DNA of 64,000 nucleotides, taken from contig CM073591.1 in NCBI GenBank assembly GCA_037074705.1, positions 4,952,087 to 5,016,086 of the forward strand, in the 5' to 3' direction. Each line of letters opens with the position of its first letter. The first letter of the stretch is position 1. The DNA comes from Zhengitettix transpicula. Lineage: Eukaryota; Arthropoda; Insecta; Orthoptera; Tetrigidae. Below are positions 34,267 through 46,631 of this stretch, piece by piece. The notes below the pieces were generated by a model. That model did not search any database and had not been told where the DNA came from. It worked only from the letters and a program-made list of their open reading frames with translations. A program made the position numbers and the translations under genes.

Positions 34267-35466
34267 AATATTGTACAAATTTGTTATTAATTAATAAATT
34301 GTGTTTTAATTATTGTCGACATAACTCCGATATCATGGCATTTTAAATGACGGTATTGTTTGGCGAGAATGCGATTAAAGCGCAAACTTCCTTCCACACC
34401 ATCATTAGAAAGGACGTAGCGTACAATATCCAAACCCAAAACATGATTCCCCTGAATACATCCCAATATATTGTAATATACAAAATAAGAGGTCGTTTAA
34501 TAAAATGGAAAGATCAATGAACTTTACAAACAAAACATTTATTTTGTTGCAATCATTTAAAAACAATTACAAATTTAAACTATTAGTTTTCTCAGGGTCT
34601 TCACTGGGTTTGATAATAGACACATCAATTATCTTTAAAAAATCTTATTAACAAACAAATCACAATTAAAAGAAAAGAAATGTACTCGACAATTAAACTA
34701 GAACGAAATTTAAAATAAAAACTAAATTAAAAGTAAAAATATTGACAATTGAAATCTGACGTCTATCTGTCAATTACGTTTACATAATTAATTGTTTTGT
34801 AATTTGTTACTCACATCTGTCCAGTTGGTTCCAGCGTCCCTTTCATTTTCGAAAACACTATTGCGGGATTTTACGCTGCTTCTAAGCCAAAATTTTATTT
34901 GATGTCAGGAACTCGGATGATCCTCCCTTTTGTTATCTATCTGTTGACTGCTTGCTTTAGGTGAATTCTCCTTGCCTTATATTATTTCTGTGGTTTGCAG
35001 ATTTGCCAGTCTTTACTGCATTCACCTCAAACTGAGATTTTTACTGGTTCTGGCCGGTTATGAACACAAAACTGCTTTTACTTAGCGAGTTTGGACGTTA
35101 TGCTTTTTTGAATGTCTTACTTTGTCCTCAGAACACGGTTGGCAATTGAACTCTGTTGAATGCTAATTGCCAACCCTGTTACATTCTCCTCCCAAACTAA
35201 CTGTTATACCTCGACGAGGTCTTTCCGCGAACTGCTTCTCTCAATATTTCCCTGCGAACTGTATCTCACCATATCTTCCTGCGAACTGAACTCTCGTCTC
35301 GCAATTTAGCGCGGAATACGCCGTTTTTCGGACCTTCCGACAAAGGAACAGAACCGGGTTTTCTATTGTTGTTCCAAAAGCTCTTGTCGCTGTAATGGGT
35401 TTCTCAAACAATTTATATTCTTATGTTGAAACAATTAATGTCATAATTAATTGGCATTACAATATA
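34267..35466. mobile_element. TATTGTA-TIR element, copy 1
   Basis: Begins TATTGTACAAAT and ends GGCATTACAATATA, short inverted ends within TA-rich flanks. The body shares CTCAGGGTCTTCACTGGGTT and TTTCCGACAAAG with copies at 40850-41894 and 55215-56268 and a shorter one at 40031-40670. The first ~130 bp also resembles the left end of the ~3.1 kb element at 41899 (TTTGGCGAGAATGCG). No transposase frame is seen; it is a non-autonomous DNA-type element by structure. Confidence 0.55.
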
Positions 35467-35551
35467 TACAAAAATCAGAAATATAAACCAGACCTCAAAT
35501 TTGCAAATACCGGAGATGGAAACGCTCCGTTACTGCAGAATTCCTCCATGG

Positions 35552-36725
35552 GCAGTATCCCCAATTATAGCAGACACAAACCTGATCCAACAGAAAGGAA
35601 AACAGTTACTACGCGAAGAATGGGAAGATAAATTTACCAAATTACGTGACCAATATCCTGGACATAACCAAATATATACCGACGGATCCAAAAACGACAT
35701 GTGAACTGGAAGTTCATTATGTTCATCCGGCTCAACATCCACCACAACACTCACAGATGACACTTACTCAACAACAGCTCTCCACAATAATTAAACACAT
35801 AATAAGTGAATGTCGAAAATAGGATCAAGAAGGAAAACATCAATGAAGTGCTGCACTCTACAAAATACTAATAATTAAATACCTGAAAATGATTCATCTT
35901 TACTGTGAAGCATAAAGAACCTGTCATAATTAATGTAAAATAAATATGTGTATTAAGCAGTCGCTAGAAGCTGATGCGACTCAAATAAGAAGAAGAAGAT
36001 GGCAGATTTCAGTGCGTCTTTTGTTTGCAGAAAGCTGCCGCCAATTTATTACTGAAAACATGTAGAATTGATTACGTTTATTTAAATAAATAAAATACAA
36101 TACATTACTTAATTATTTTTTGATGCTTGAATAAAGGTCGTAATATTTTATTATTTATTTTCTGTGTTGTTGTTTGACAACGTTGAGGCCTGTGGGGGCG
36201 TAAGACAGGGTGAGGAAGTGACCTACACGAAGGCTGCAGATGCATAGTTACACCGTAGCTCTTACCCTGGCGAAAAAAGGGGCTCGTAATAATTTTATTT
36301 TAGTATATTATGAATGTTTGCTGGCGCCCAAACCAGTTTTTCTGTAATTTGATTTTTGTTATTGTATTATAAAATTTGTTTCTTTTTGTTTTGATAAGTG
36401 AATGTGTTAATTTTGTAGTAATAAAAATAATGACATCAATTTAACGTTACAAAATGGCGGCCCAACTTGAGGCTCTAATCTTCAGAGCTGGTTTTCAAAA
36501 ACAGAGCCTGTTGAATGTCTTTTCAATGTCTTTTCTGAAGTAACTTGAAATTAAATATTAAAGTAATTTTAGTATCAGGTATAATTAAATTTTCTCACAG
36601 ACGTAAAGTTGCGTAATGGAAATGATTTAATTAACAAACTACAATAATATAATTTACTTCCGCTCTTACAATTCAAGTATTGTATTGATATGACGTGAAT
36701 TGATTTAAAAGAAAGTCCTATATTA
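35552..36725 (+). repeat. LINE 3' region with RNase H fragment, copy 2
   Basis: Counterpart of 12285-13362 in the same orientation. The YTDGSK codons are at 35675-35692, followed directly by a TGA that is not present in copy 1. Relative to copy 1 it has small insertions, for example near 36007-36025 and 36285-36345. Left boundaries coincide at AGTATCCCCAATTATAG in both. Confidence 0.7.
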
Positions 36726-36833
36726 ACAATTGCTGACAGTGAAGCATTAGCCGAACAGGAACGAGTAGGTCGTCCTGTGTAGATTATTATTGTCACCTTT
36801 CCTCTGTGATCCGTAGAGGTAGATCATATTTGA

Positions 36834-37082
36834 TTATGTCCCCCAACAGAATGAAATTAGGGCCACATACGTTACTGTTGAGCAGGTAATTGTAAAGTTC
36901 AACTTCATGGGCCTAACACACAGAGCGGCCCGATCAAAGCCTGTTCTATTTGTGATGTCATTGCATTTAAAATTGGTTTCCTGGAGGGCGAGAACATAAA
37001 TTTTGTAATTTTCTATTATGTATCTTATATGAAGCTTCTTATTTTGGAATCAGTTGCAATTCCACTGATAAATAACAGTCAT
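36834..37082 (-). pseudogene. LINE ORF2 endonuclease N-terminal fragment
   Basis: From an ATG at 37082 the frame reads YQWNCN, then after one stop HIRYIIENYKIYVLALQETN and a VALI segment. QWNCNG and LxLQETxF are the first two motifs of Jockey-group endonucleases; N and E here are metal/phosphate-binding residues. The copy stops at about 36834. It follows the ORF1 remnant 37292-38093 on the same strand. Confidence 0.65.
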
Positions 37083-37291
37083 GATGACGGTTATGCTAAG
37101 GTTGTGAATAGCTTTTCATAAATTATTACTGTCATTATTCTGTTACATTTTCGTGTATATCCAAGGCTTGTGGGAGAAGTTCTACACGTTTTCTTAATCT
37201 TGTTATTCTACGTTTAATGTGATATTTCCGTGAGTCGTGCTACAGCAGCTTCAGGTGATAGGATGCTATGGGACTATTACTAGCAGATATG

Positions 37292-38093
37292 TTAAGTAAG
37301 AGTAGAGCTGTTAAGTGAGGTTCTGAAAGGTCTTTTCCTATTGGATGAGGCGCTGGTTCGAGGGCTTCTTGTCTGCCTTCGGTGCCAGTGGTTTAGATTT
37401 CTTCTGTACTCGTACGTTTGGGCTATTTGCGTTTGGTTGGGACTAAAGTAGTGGACAGGGGCCTCTTCCTTCTCACATGTGGTAAGGTTCGTAGAGGTTT
37501 GAGGTTCCGTTCCGTCTGTATTCTGGGAAGTTGGATTGTTATAGTTCATATGATTTTCTTTACGGTCTTTTGATATCTTTGTTGGCCTGTTGTTGCCTTA
37601 CAGTTGCAGCATGTTCGTCATCTAGTGTGATGCACGTGTGGCAGTTACAGTCCTCGTACTTGATAACTACCGAGTCAGGTAGGAGTTTCGCCTGCTCTGG
37701 GTCGATAAAGAATTGCAAAACGAGGGTCATCGCATCTTCCTTTAATAAATGTGATATTATAATCACGTTGAAGAGTTTAGTTCTTTCTTTATAACCTCAT
37801 TATGGATGGATGCGTACACGTATTACTCTCATACGTTCCCTTATCAGGGGTCTGATAGCACAATTCGTGTTACCACCGATGTTGTTTCAGTTACATTCGT
37901 TGGATTTTCCACCTCTTTCTTATTACTAAGGAAAACACAGATCCTACTTGATACGAATTTCATTTTTTGAGGATCTGCATGGATAGCAGGAGTCCAATGC
38001 TGTCACTGGAACTGCTGCTGCTTTGTCCGGGGTCGAGAATCTCGCCGCCATCTTGGCATAAGACACGCTTACATCTTCGTTGTTTCCATTCAT
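37292..38093 (-). pseudogene. LINE ORF1 (gag-like) remnant
   Basis: An ATG at 38093 opens a frame with NEDVSVSYAKMAARFS, the usual style of LINE ORF1 N-termini. After frameshifts, 37766-37560 reads LPDSVVIKYEDCNCHTCIT with a Cys cluster, and 37549-37292 is a Pro/Thr/Ser-rich, basic tail. No intact CCHC knuckle remains. With the endonuclease start at 37082 this makes the 5' part of a Jockey-group LINE copy. Confidence 0.55.
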
Positions 38094-38344
38094 GCTGGAT
38101 GATTGTCTTGATGATGAGGATCACAGAGAATGGTTGATGCCTCTCAGCATCTGACGTCAGGCAGCTCTTGGCTCTGCGGCTGCTTTGGGCTCGAACGTAA
38201 ACAAGCTCAGTCCCGACTCCGAGGAACGATTCATGCGGAGGGAGTTTCCTGTAATCCTCATAAGGACAGACGGTACAAGGAAAAGTGGGTCATTTATTTT
38301 AAAACTTTTGTTGATGCTTGCAAAGTTTGAATGTATTTTCACTA

Positions 38345-38780
38345 ATTTAAAATAAATACAGTTATACAGTTTCAGCATTTTAATACAATTATTCGACTAT
38401 AATCTTCCTTCTCCCACGTCACAAACACTGTGGGGAAATGCATGAATTATTTCAACTATGTTCAAGGTTAAATCAGTGCGACAGACAACTTACAGGGAAA
38501 GTTCGGCCTCAGCAAACTCTCTTAGTTTTCTCAATACAGCTTCAAGTTCATCTTCCGTTGAGCAGTTCACTTTAGAGTTGACATTTTGCATCCCCTGATG
38601 GAAGGAACAACGTTTGCAGTGACGTTGCCTACTGATTGTTGTTGTTGGGAATTCCTTCTCTTAGAAATTACCATTTCATAATTGTCCTTGAGGAAAGACC
38701 GACGCACATGTCTCTGATATACGACACATCCTTTGTTGTTATTGCAATATGCAACACATCCTCTAGATAACTGTTTATAA
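38345..38780. repeat. Local direct duplication, unit 1
   Basis: Unit recurs at 39285-39757 with ~945 bp offset. Shared landmarks are CAGTTTCAGCATTTTAATAC, TCCCACGTCACAAACACTGT and CTGTTTGGA/CTGTTTATA ends. No gene is contained. Confidence 0.7.
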
Positions 38781-38934
38781 ATAAAAATGAGTCGATAATT
38801 ATTTCCTGGGGTTAATTACTTTTACAGTTTTTATACCGATGTTGTTTGTTTACAATTTAAACCCCTGTGAGAGGAGCAAGCTTAGGGGTGGGGTGGAGGT
38901 ACGTTAAATAATAAAAAAAAATTACAATTCAGAG

Positions 38935-39283
38935 ACTATGAATGTCGCTGAGTGTAATTGTGACAACCCTGGGTAACGTGACGGGTTTGGGAGGTGGAGG
39001 GCGGGGGTAGAAATTTTCAGACAATGTAATCGGCCGATTTTTGCGTGGAATAAATAGTTTATGACTATCGCACATTTGTGGGGGTGGTCATCTTCTAACA
39101 TGTAAAAACGGCCGATATATTTGGTCAATGACTTCATCCCCTTTCGGCATGGGAGGTGAGCACATTTAGGGAAAGGGTTCGAGGAGCTTTACATAAAAAT
39201 ATCGCAAAAGCAACCGAAATTGGAGACATATCGGGGGTTATAGATAAATGACATCTCGGGCAACGCCGGGCACCCAGCTAGTT
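38935..39283. repeat. CGGGCAACGCCGGGCACCCAG-type repeat
   Basis: Ends with the phrase CATCTCGGGCAACGCCGGGC then ACCCAGCTAG, and contains GAATGTCGCTGAGT, GGCCGAT and CCCCTTTCGGCATGGGAGGTG segments. The same order recurs at 54580-55214 and, diverged, at 45045-45660. Shorter end-only copies occur near 46240 and, inverted, near 23690 and 31495. The family is unclassified here. Confidence 0.65.
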
Positions 39284-39284
39284 T

Positions 39285-39757
39285 AAAATAAATATAGTTG
39301 TACAGTTTCAGCATTTTAATACATTTATTCGACGATAATCTTCCTTCTCCCACGTCACAAACACTGTGTGAAAATGTATGAATTATTTCAACTGTGTTCA
39401 AGGTTAAATCAGTGCGACAGACAACTTACAGGGAAAGTTCAGCCACAGCAAACTCTCTTAGTTTTCTCAATACAGCTTCAAGTTCATCTTGAGCAGTTAA
39501 ACTGTATTCACTTTTCAGTTCAGATTTTGCATCACCTGACGGAAGCAACAAGGTTTACATGGACGTTGTGTGCTGCTATTACGATCAGTTAATTCTGTCT
39601 GTTATTTGCCTGATTGATGTGGTTGGGAATTCCTCGTCTTAGAAATTACTATTTCATAAGTGTCCTTGAGGAAAGACCGACGCACGTGTCTCTGTTATAC
39701 GACACGTCCTTTGTTGTTATTGCAATGTGCAACACAGCCTCTAGACAACTGTTTGGA
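39285..39757. repeat. Local direct duplication, unit 2
   Basis: Partner of 38345-38780. It begins right after the ACCCAGCTAG end of the preceding repeat, which suggests that repeat inserted between, or was copied with, the duplicated unit. Confidence 0.7.
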
Positions 39758-39989
39758 GGCAATTTCTAAGACGCACATTTAAAATATAAACAATTATTCG
39801 CGTAATATTCAGAGATCGTGTCAGGAAGAAAAACTGATGAATTTTCCTTGAGGTTTTACTTTCTCTGCATTATGTTGGATCTTCCACTTGGTTATGTTAA
39901 TAAATTATGTTTTATGAATTCCCATTACTGACTTTCTGAAAGAATCTTTCGTTTCCTTCGCCTGATTCAAGATCATAAACGACCGTACT

Positions 39990-39994
<5 letters not shown>

Positions 39995-40030
<36 letters not shown>
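39995..40030. repeat. (TA)n microsatellite
   Basis: About 18 TA units, immediately before a TATTGTA-family element copy. These elements sit at TA-rich sites repeatedly in this window. Confidence 0.95.
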
Positions 40031-40031
<1 letters not shown>

Positions 40032-40670
40032 TGTAATAATTAAACGAGAGGCGTTTAATAAATAAAAAATTATTCAACTTTACAAACAAAATTTTATTCT
40101 TGCATAAACACAAGTAATTACAAATTTAAATATATCTCAGTCTCTCAGGGTCGTAACTGGGTTTGATAATGGCGATTTAATTGATGTATAATCTTATCAA
40201 CAATTTACAATTACTGGAAAAGAAAGGTTACTTGTCAATTAAATTAGAACAAATTTAATTGCGAATGAAGTTAAACTAAAAAGATTGACTCCAATTAACA
40301 AATTTTTAATCAATAAGAAGAGAACGAAATCTGACGTCTATCTTTTAATCAGGTTTACATACTTAGTTGTTTGTAAATTGTACTCACGTCTGCCCAGCAT
40401 TCCAGGATACCTTTAATTGTCGAAACACTATGGCGGGTTTTACACTGCTTCTAACCACAGATTCTAAATCAATATATTTACATCAAAATCAGGAACCCGG
40501 ATGATCCACCTTCGTCCTCAGCGATGTGCACACAAACTGTTTTGTGCTTAGCAGGTTTCGTCTTTATGCTCTAGTGAATGTTTTGTCTTGAGAAGAAATG
40601 TTGAGGCACCAATCAACTCTGTTGAATGCTAATTCTCAATATTTCTCTGCAAACTGTTATTCACCATAGT
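40031..40670. mobile_element. TATTGTA-TIR element, truncated copy
   Basis: Starts CTGTAATAATTAAACGAG next to the (TA)n run and follows the other copies to about CTGTTGAATGCTAATTCTC, then loses similarity. The right end is missing. Confidence 0.5.
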
Positions 40671-40849
40671 ATTTAACGTGAATAATACACACGCATAAAT
40701 CTCATTTCCAAAATATTGCATGCACATCCTACCCAACAAACTATTTCGCACCAATACCTCGGTTAGTCAGATTTCGTTCTTTAATTATGATTCTGGCCTA
40801 TTATCAAAAATCGTGCCACACGTTGCTACGCCATAAATGTAATAAACAA

Positions 40850-41894
40850 TTAAATAGGTCGTTTAATTTATTTTTAATTAAATGTATTTACCTCTCGTTG
40901 AGAGTCAAAGTGTAATAATCAACAATTTAGTCTGTATTTAAATTAATTTATTTAATGGATTTGCCTCACGTTGAACGTCAAAATTTAATAATTAAATGGA
41001 AAGCTTTTTATTAAATGAAAAGATCGAAAATAACAAACAAAAGATTTATTTATTTTGTTGCAATAACTCAAAAACTATTACAATTTAAAATATTAATTTC
41101 TCAGGGTCTTCACTGGGTTTGATAATGGACATAACAATTTGATTTAAAGATATTATTAACAAACAAATCACGTTTACTTAAACAATACGTCGATAGAAAT
41201 AAACTAAAAAGAAAAGAAATTTACTTGACAATTAAAATAGAACGAAATCTGAATTCGATCCTTTAATTACGTTTACATAAATCATTATTTTGTATTTTGT
41301 TACTCACATCTGTCTAGCTGGATCCAGCATCTCTTTTGTTTTAGGGAGCACACTATTGCAAAAATGTTACACTGATTCTAGTATGGGCTCACAGATTTTA
41401 CACTCTTGAAGTCGACCTTGATAGGCTCCCAGGAACTCGGATGATCCTCCTTTATGTCAGCTATCTGGTGACCGCTTGCCTTATATGAATCCTGTGATCC
41501 ATAGATTCATAGTCTTTTTACCGCTTGGGACTTAAACTGCAACTTTACTATTCCTGGCTGCTGATAGACGTAAAAACTGCTAACTTTGCGATATTTACGA
41601 TTTAAATGCTTCCGGGAATGTTTTTACTTTGTCTTAAATTCTTTGTTTAATGACACATTAAACGATGGCTAGTCTCTGCTCTATACTCATTTGTTCCGTC
41701 CTCCGAAATGTCCCGTCACCAACTAACTATCGTAGTCTCGAGTTTTAGCGCGCATACGCCATTTTGACTTTCCGACAAAGTAACAGAGCTCGGCTCCATT
41801 TTTGTTTTGGAAGCTCCTGCCGCTATAATGTATTTCTCAAACAATTTAAATTTTATGTCCAAACAATTAATGTCCTAATTAATTGGCATTACAG
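40850..41894. mobile_element. TATTGTA-TIR element, copy 3
   Basis: Similar to 55215-56268 along the whole length (shared GGAAAGCTTT, CTCAGGGTCTTCACTGGGTT, CACTATTGCAAAAA and GGCATTACA at the right end). Its right end directly abuts the left TIR of the ~3.1 kb element. Confidence 0.6.
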
Positions 41895-42689
41895 TATATA
41901 TATTGTAGCAATTACAAATATGTAATTAATTAATTAATTTGTTTATTTCATTATTGGGGGCGTAACTCAGCGGCCATGGCATTTTGTTTGGCGAGAATGC
42001 GGAGCCGATAATGCTTGCAACAAAGTGATTGTCAAAACGGCATAAGTAGAAGTGCACAACTTTCAGCGGACTTCAGAGTGTATTTAGGGAGGCTGATGAG
42101 TGAGTGCTAAGAGTTGCCGGAGCAGAATGTAGCAGAGAAAGATTTTCAAGTACGTACCGAGAGAACCCAGTTACTCGGAGCGACGTTTTACGCAGACATA
42201 CAGTTAATCAGATATTCAAAGAAAACAGAATGTAAACAATAAAAGGCGAATTAGTCAGCACGTGTGATCTACTAACAATTAGATATTCAGAAAGACATCG
42301 ACAGTGTTCCAAAGTTACGACGAGAACGAAATAATAACTCAAATTAGATAATTTGACGAGAATGTTGAAATTTAATTTTATAAATGCTCTCTAGTGTGCA
42401 TGGGTAAATAAATTTGGTGCGTGGGTGATTATGTTCCTGATGTATTTTAATTTGTTGTGGTTTCCTGATATTTGTTTTAAAAATTCGTGATATTAAGATC
42501 TGTTCGGAAGATGGAATCTTAATACAGAGAATCGGCGAGGAAGGAGGCGCAAGGAACATAAAACACAGTCAAGATAATTTTTTGTCACAATTATAGTCAT
42601 TACACCTAGAGACGAATAATAAAATGAAGGAAAATTTTTCAAGAATGATGGAAATTATGTGAAGAGTCTGTGAGGAGAAGTCTTCAATA

Positions 42690-42872
42690 TTGGGGGTCAA
42701 AATAGATGCATTATCTACAAGGGTTAAGAAGAGTGAACTTCAATTCAGTAAATCGGATGACTTAAAAAGGAAAGTTGATCTTAAAATTGAAACGATGTTC
42801 CCTGAATTATGTGGAGAATGGGGAAGAAATAACTCTAGAATGTCACATTGGCGATGTAGAGAGCGAAACTGA
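42690..42872 (+). pseudogene. Charged, coiled-coil-like ORF inside TIR element
   Basis: A 60-codon frame with a Lys/Glu/Asp-rich start (IDALSTRVKKSELQFSKSDD) and no domain. The upstream frame from ~42624 is of the same style but has a stop. It resembles the 13548-13808 remnant in character. It could be gag/ORF1-like. Function unknown. Confidence 0.2.
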
Positions 42873-43468
42873 ATTTATCCGAAGAATCTGTATTGAAGAA
42901 TCCGCGGAAGAGGATGGAATAAATAACTATTAAGAATTCAAAGTGGCCAGTGAGAACCACACTTCTAAATTTGTTAAAGTCAATTTTGTATTGACAGTAG
43001 ATTTGAGTGCAATTGTTAAGGTTCTTATAAAAAGTCGTTGTTGACTGAAAGCATCTGCCTTTTCCTTTATTTTCAGACAGAAATCCTCCCACAGAGATGA
43101 TTCTCAACTTTGTTTGAAACTATTCGGAGGTGAGGCTTTACCAGAATCGAGCAGCAGCAAATAAGCCAATTGAACGCAACATTCCTTTCAGTGTGTAATT
43201 TTGGACTCAATTATGAGCTTGATAAACCTCCTTTGAGAACGTAGTCCACTAGTAATAACGCACACAAAGGCCAAATATTAAACCACAATATACATTCCTA
43301 CGCAGGGAAACCTATCAGATTGCTGTCCAGGTATTCGTTCTCAGTGTATTCAGACTTGCAAAATATCATGCTCGTATTTACTAGTCAAATTTAAATATTA
43401 AATGTTGTGTTTTACGTCTGTTTATATGAAACAGACAATGTAGTTTTCTGACCAATTACAGACAATAT

Positions 43469-43540
43469 TTCAATATATTGTTCTCGGAGTTCAATATAAT
43501 TATGCAAAACCCGGTTGAACTCCGAGAACAATATATTGAA
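43469..43540. repeat. Perfect 26 bp inverted repeat hairpin
   Basis: 43469-43494 is the exact reverse complement of 43515-43540 around a 20 nt loop. It sits within the 3.1 kb element and overlaps the start of a 98-residue frame (43478-43774) that has no recognised domain. Confidence 0.9.
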
Positions 43541-43770
43541 CAACTGCACCGGGAAAGGCTTCAATCTTTGAACAGACAATATTTGTTTATTGAATTAAGA
43601 AAACGTTTGTGTACGAGACAGTTTTTATCTATTGAATTAAAACAACGTTTCGGCACATTGGTCTGTTGCTCCACTACCATGTGTGTAGCTTGTGAAGAAC
43701 TTCTAAATTTAGTGTTTTTTCAATATGATGTGAAAATACTTATTTTACATTTAGTATATTTAGTAAAGTC

Positions 43771-43799
43771 CTGATGAAGATACAAACACGTATCGAAAC
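43771..43799 (+). ncRNA. Hammerhead ribozyme-like core
   Basis: CTGATGA, one A, helix GATAC/GTATC with a six-base loop AAACAC, then GAAAC. This has the most common natural form of the first box, CUGAUGA. Stems I and III not tested. Confidence 0.5.
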
Positions 43800-45044
43800 T
43801 TTGATTTTAATTCAATAAATAAATATTGAAGTAATTGGTCAAAAAACTGCATTATCTATTAAATATTAAAGGCTGCAACAAAGATAGACAATTTAATAAG
43901 AAACAACATATTTAAAATATTTACATTATGTGCAGTGCAACGACCTGCCACATTCTCGTGTTAAATGTATATTATTTAGTTGTAGATAATAATTTTTTAT
44001 GATAAATTAATTCGTTGGTGGATTTATCTGTTTGTATTCCAAATTATTATTAAACTTGAAGTCATTGGTGAAGCATTTAAATAAATAAATATATATGTAC
44101 CACGTGACCTAAGAACAAAAGAGAATATTAGTGTTGTGAATCTCCATACGGATCTGACGAAACTGAAAGCATCTTCTGAATGTAAAGATACAATTATTGT
44201 GACTACTAAAACTTTGGCAATGTATATACATACATATATATATATATTAGTAGTTAACTCTTTATATTAAGGGAAAATGAAGTAATTTAAATAAAACAAT
44301 TCTTCATAAAGATAACGATTTTAATTTATTTAACAAAATTAATTTCTTCGTTGAATTCACATTTTAATATTATGCCTGGTCTTCTGTGGGAACTCAATGT
44401 CAGGGCCGCCTATCCGGCCTCTAATAAAGGTAGAACTAAACATTTACAATAAAACAACTATTCCTAATCTGAAAGTTATATAATTTTAATAAAGTTATCG
44501 AAATCTGACAGTAGATATTTCCATATAAAGGTTACAGATGAGAAATAAGTTTTTACTACATACCATTGTTTGGTCTTCTGGGGCTTGTGCACACGTAATT
44601 TGACTTTTAACACTCTTCACTAACAGGCCATTTGCACTGATTCTACGTCATTATTGTTGGAAAACACTTTAAAACACTGTCTAAATCTTTCTATTTTTGA
44701 ATATCTAATTATCTGTAGCTCATACACTGTTCGCTGACCAAGAGCTTTTTACAGTTTACTCTTTGCTCTGTCTGAATATCTGATCATTAAGCCTTAGATT
44801 CTGTGCTCTCAATATCCGAAAACCACTTGGAACTGGCAACGGGCAACTTGCAAATGAGAACTCTTAATACACTCATCAGACTCTGCTTCGCTAAAGTTCT
44901 GCACGTCTATTTATTTCTTTGTAGCTCCGCATTCTCGCCAAACAATACAATAATGAATGATAAAAATTAATTAATTACATATTTGTACTTACTACAATAT
45001 ATATAGGAGATATTACAAATGTGTATTGTAATCTTTTATATAAA

Positions 45045-45660
45045 TTGTAACCCCGGCGTTACATGAAAATAAAGCGAAACAACCGCGATAGGTGTCAAAT
45101 CAACTAGTTTAATTCTGACATTCCCTATACCAGTTAAACTGTAGTTCAGTCCCTAAGTGTGGGGGTGGGAGACAAAGTGGGTGAAAGACCGTTACATAAC
45201 AACGGAGCCTGGTGCAATGGCAGTCACTGAGTTTAATCCTGACATTTACCATACTGGAAAAGATGTCTGCAGTAGTTGGGGTGAAAGAAGGCGAAACAAA
45301 TTTCCAGGTACAATCTTAAACGCGTAGAGAAATTTCTACCAAACTATATTATTGACTATCCAGGAAGAGTCATTGAAGGGGTGACATTTATAAACATTCC
45401 TAAACTGCCATTATTAGCGTCGAATAAGACGTTTTCGGGGTTCCTAAATTCGATAATTTTATACTATAATTTTTAAGTGTTTAATTTCAACACCAAAAGG
45501 TTAAGGGTGGTAGTGGAAGGGGTTTACATCAATAATAATTAAAAAATGACCGAGTCTGGTGCCAATTTCTGGGTTATAGATGTCGCTTAGTTTAATTCTC
45601 GCATTAACCATGGCGATGTTCCTTTACGTAAACGTGGTTGACAAAATCTTACTCAGAGTA
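45045..45660. repeat. Diverged CGGGCAACG-family repeat body
   Basis: Contains repeated phrases such as TTACATGAAAATAA, TTTAATTCTGACATT and GTCGCTTAGTTTAATTC that also occur in 54580-55214. Internal near-tandem copies suggest a repeat body built from ~200 bp monomers. Confidence 0.45.
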
Positions 45661-45817
45661 GTTTCGATTCACTTATGGTACCGGATGTATATTTGATTTA
45701 CTTAGGTCTCCAGGTATATTTTTAGTCTCTGTGTAGTTAAAGATTGTTTTTTTACTGGGAATATAAGGAACGTAGGTTTTCCCGGTGTAGTTGCTGGATG
45801 AATTTTTTCGGGATTCC

Positions 45818-45953
45818 AACCGGGTAGCGTAGTTTTGTAAACACAACGTTTCGATGGCTTGCACCGCCATCTTCTTCAGGTGAAGAAGATGGGTGAAGAA
45901 GATGGCGGTGCAAGCCATCGAAACGTTGTTTTTACAAAACTACGCTACCCGGT
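45818..45953. repeat. Near-perfect palindrome with inverted hammerhead-like cores
   Basis: 61 nt arms (45818-45878 and 45893-45953) match with one visible mismatch around a 14 nt centre. Each arm holds GATGGCGGTGCAAGCCATC then GAAACG. On the minus strand the left arm reads CTGAAGA-A-GATGGC-loop-GCCATC-GAAAC, a well-formed hammerhead-like core. In the right arm the first box reads GTGAAGA. This is two element ends joined head to head. Confidence 0.85.
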
Positions 45954-46611
45954 TGAAATCAAGAGAAAATGTCATCTACCGGGAATATATTTAGACTTTA
46001 TTAAGTTGGCGAGTTTTAATTCGGTGTTATTTTTAGCCGCTCTCACTTTATGTAGTGGGAGAATTCCCGAGTTGTTTAACGTACCGTCAGTCATCATCCT
46101 GAAGTTAGCTGCCGAGGTGTTAGGTCGGGGAGGGGACCGTAAACGTTACAAACACTAACACCATTGCTACTGGTTAAATGAAATGTTTACGAAGAGGTTA
46201 GTGTAGTATCAATTCCTTTCTCCGGCGTAATTTGAGTAAATACCCGGGCAACGCAAGGCATTCAGTTAGTAAATATATATTTTATAATCGATCTAATGCG
46301 AAGCATTTCAGTCACCAATCTTGGATTGTAATGAATCTCTTCATCAAGAATCTTAACATTGCTCCAGTCAAAGACGTGCTTGTTCTTGTAAACATGTTTC
46401 GTCAATCTGATATGCTTTCTTACCCGTTGTTTTAGTTTAGGAGAAAGAGTAAGTCGTTGTTATTGATATTTGATAGTTTCAATTGTTCTATTAAACTAAT
46501 TTTTAGATTTTGTTGTTTACATCATTAAATTATTATTTTTAATTAATTACGTTCCTCGACATTTTTTTTACCAAATAATACCCAATCATCACCCAAATAT
46601 TATATTACATA

Positions 46612-46631
46612 ATATATATATATATATATAT
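46612..46631. repeat. (TA)n microsatellite
   Basis: Short TA run, ten units. Confidence 0.9.

Larger units (their letters stand above)
41899..45002. mobile_element. ~3.1 kb TIR element with TATTGTAG ends
   Basis: The left end 41901-41940 (TATTGTAGCAATTACAAATA then TGTAATTAATTAATT) is repeated inverted at 44961-44999, followed by TATATA on both sides. Subterminal sequence is also inverted-related: GTTTGGCGAGAATGCGGAGC near 41989 against GCTCCGCATTCTCGCCAAAC near 44924. Inside are a weak charged ORF (42690-42872), a 26 bp perfect hairpin and a hammerhead-like core. No DDE transposase is recognised. It may be a non-autonomous DNA element that captured or received other repeats. Confidence 0.6.
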
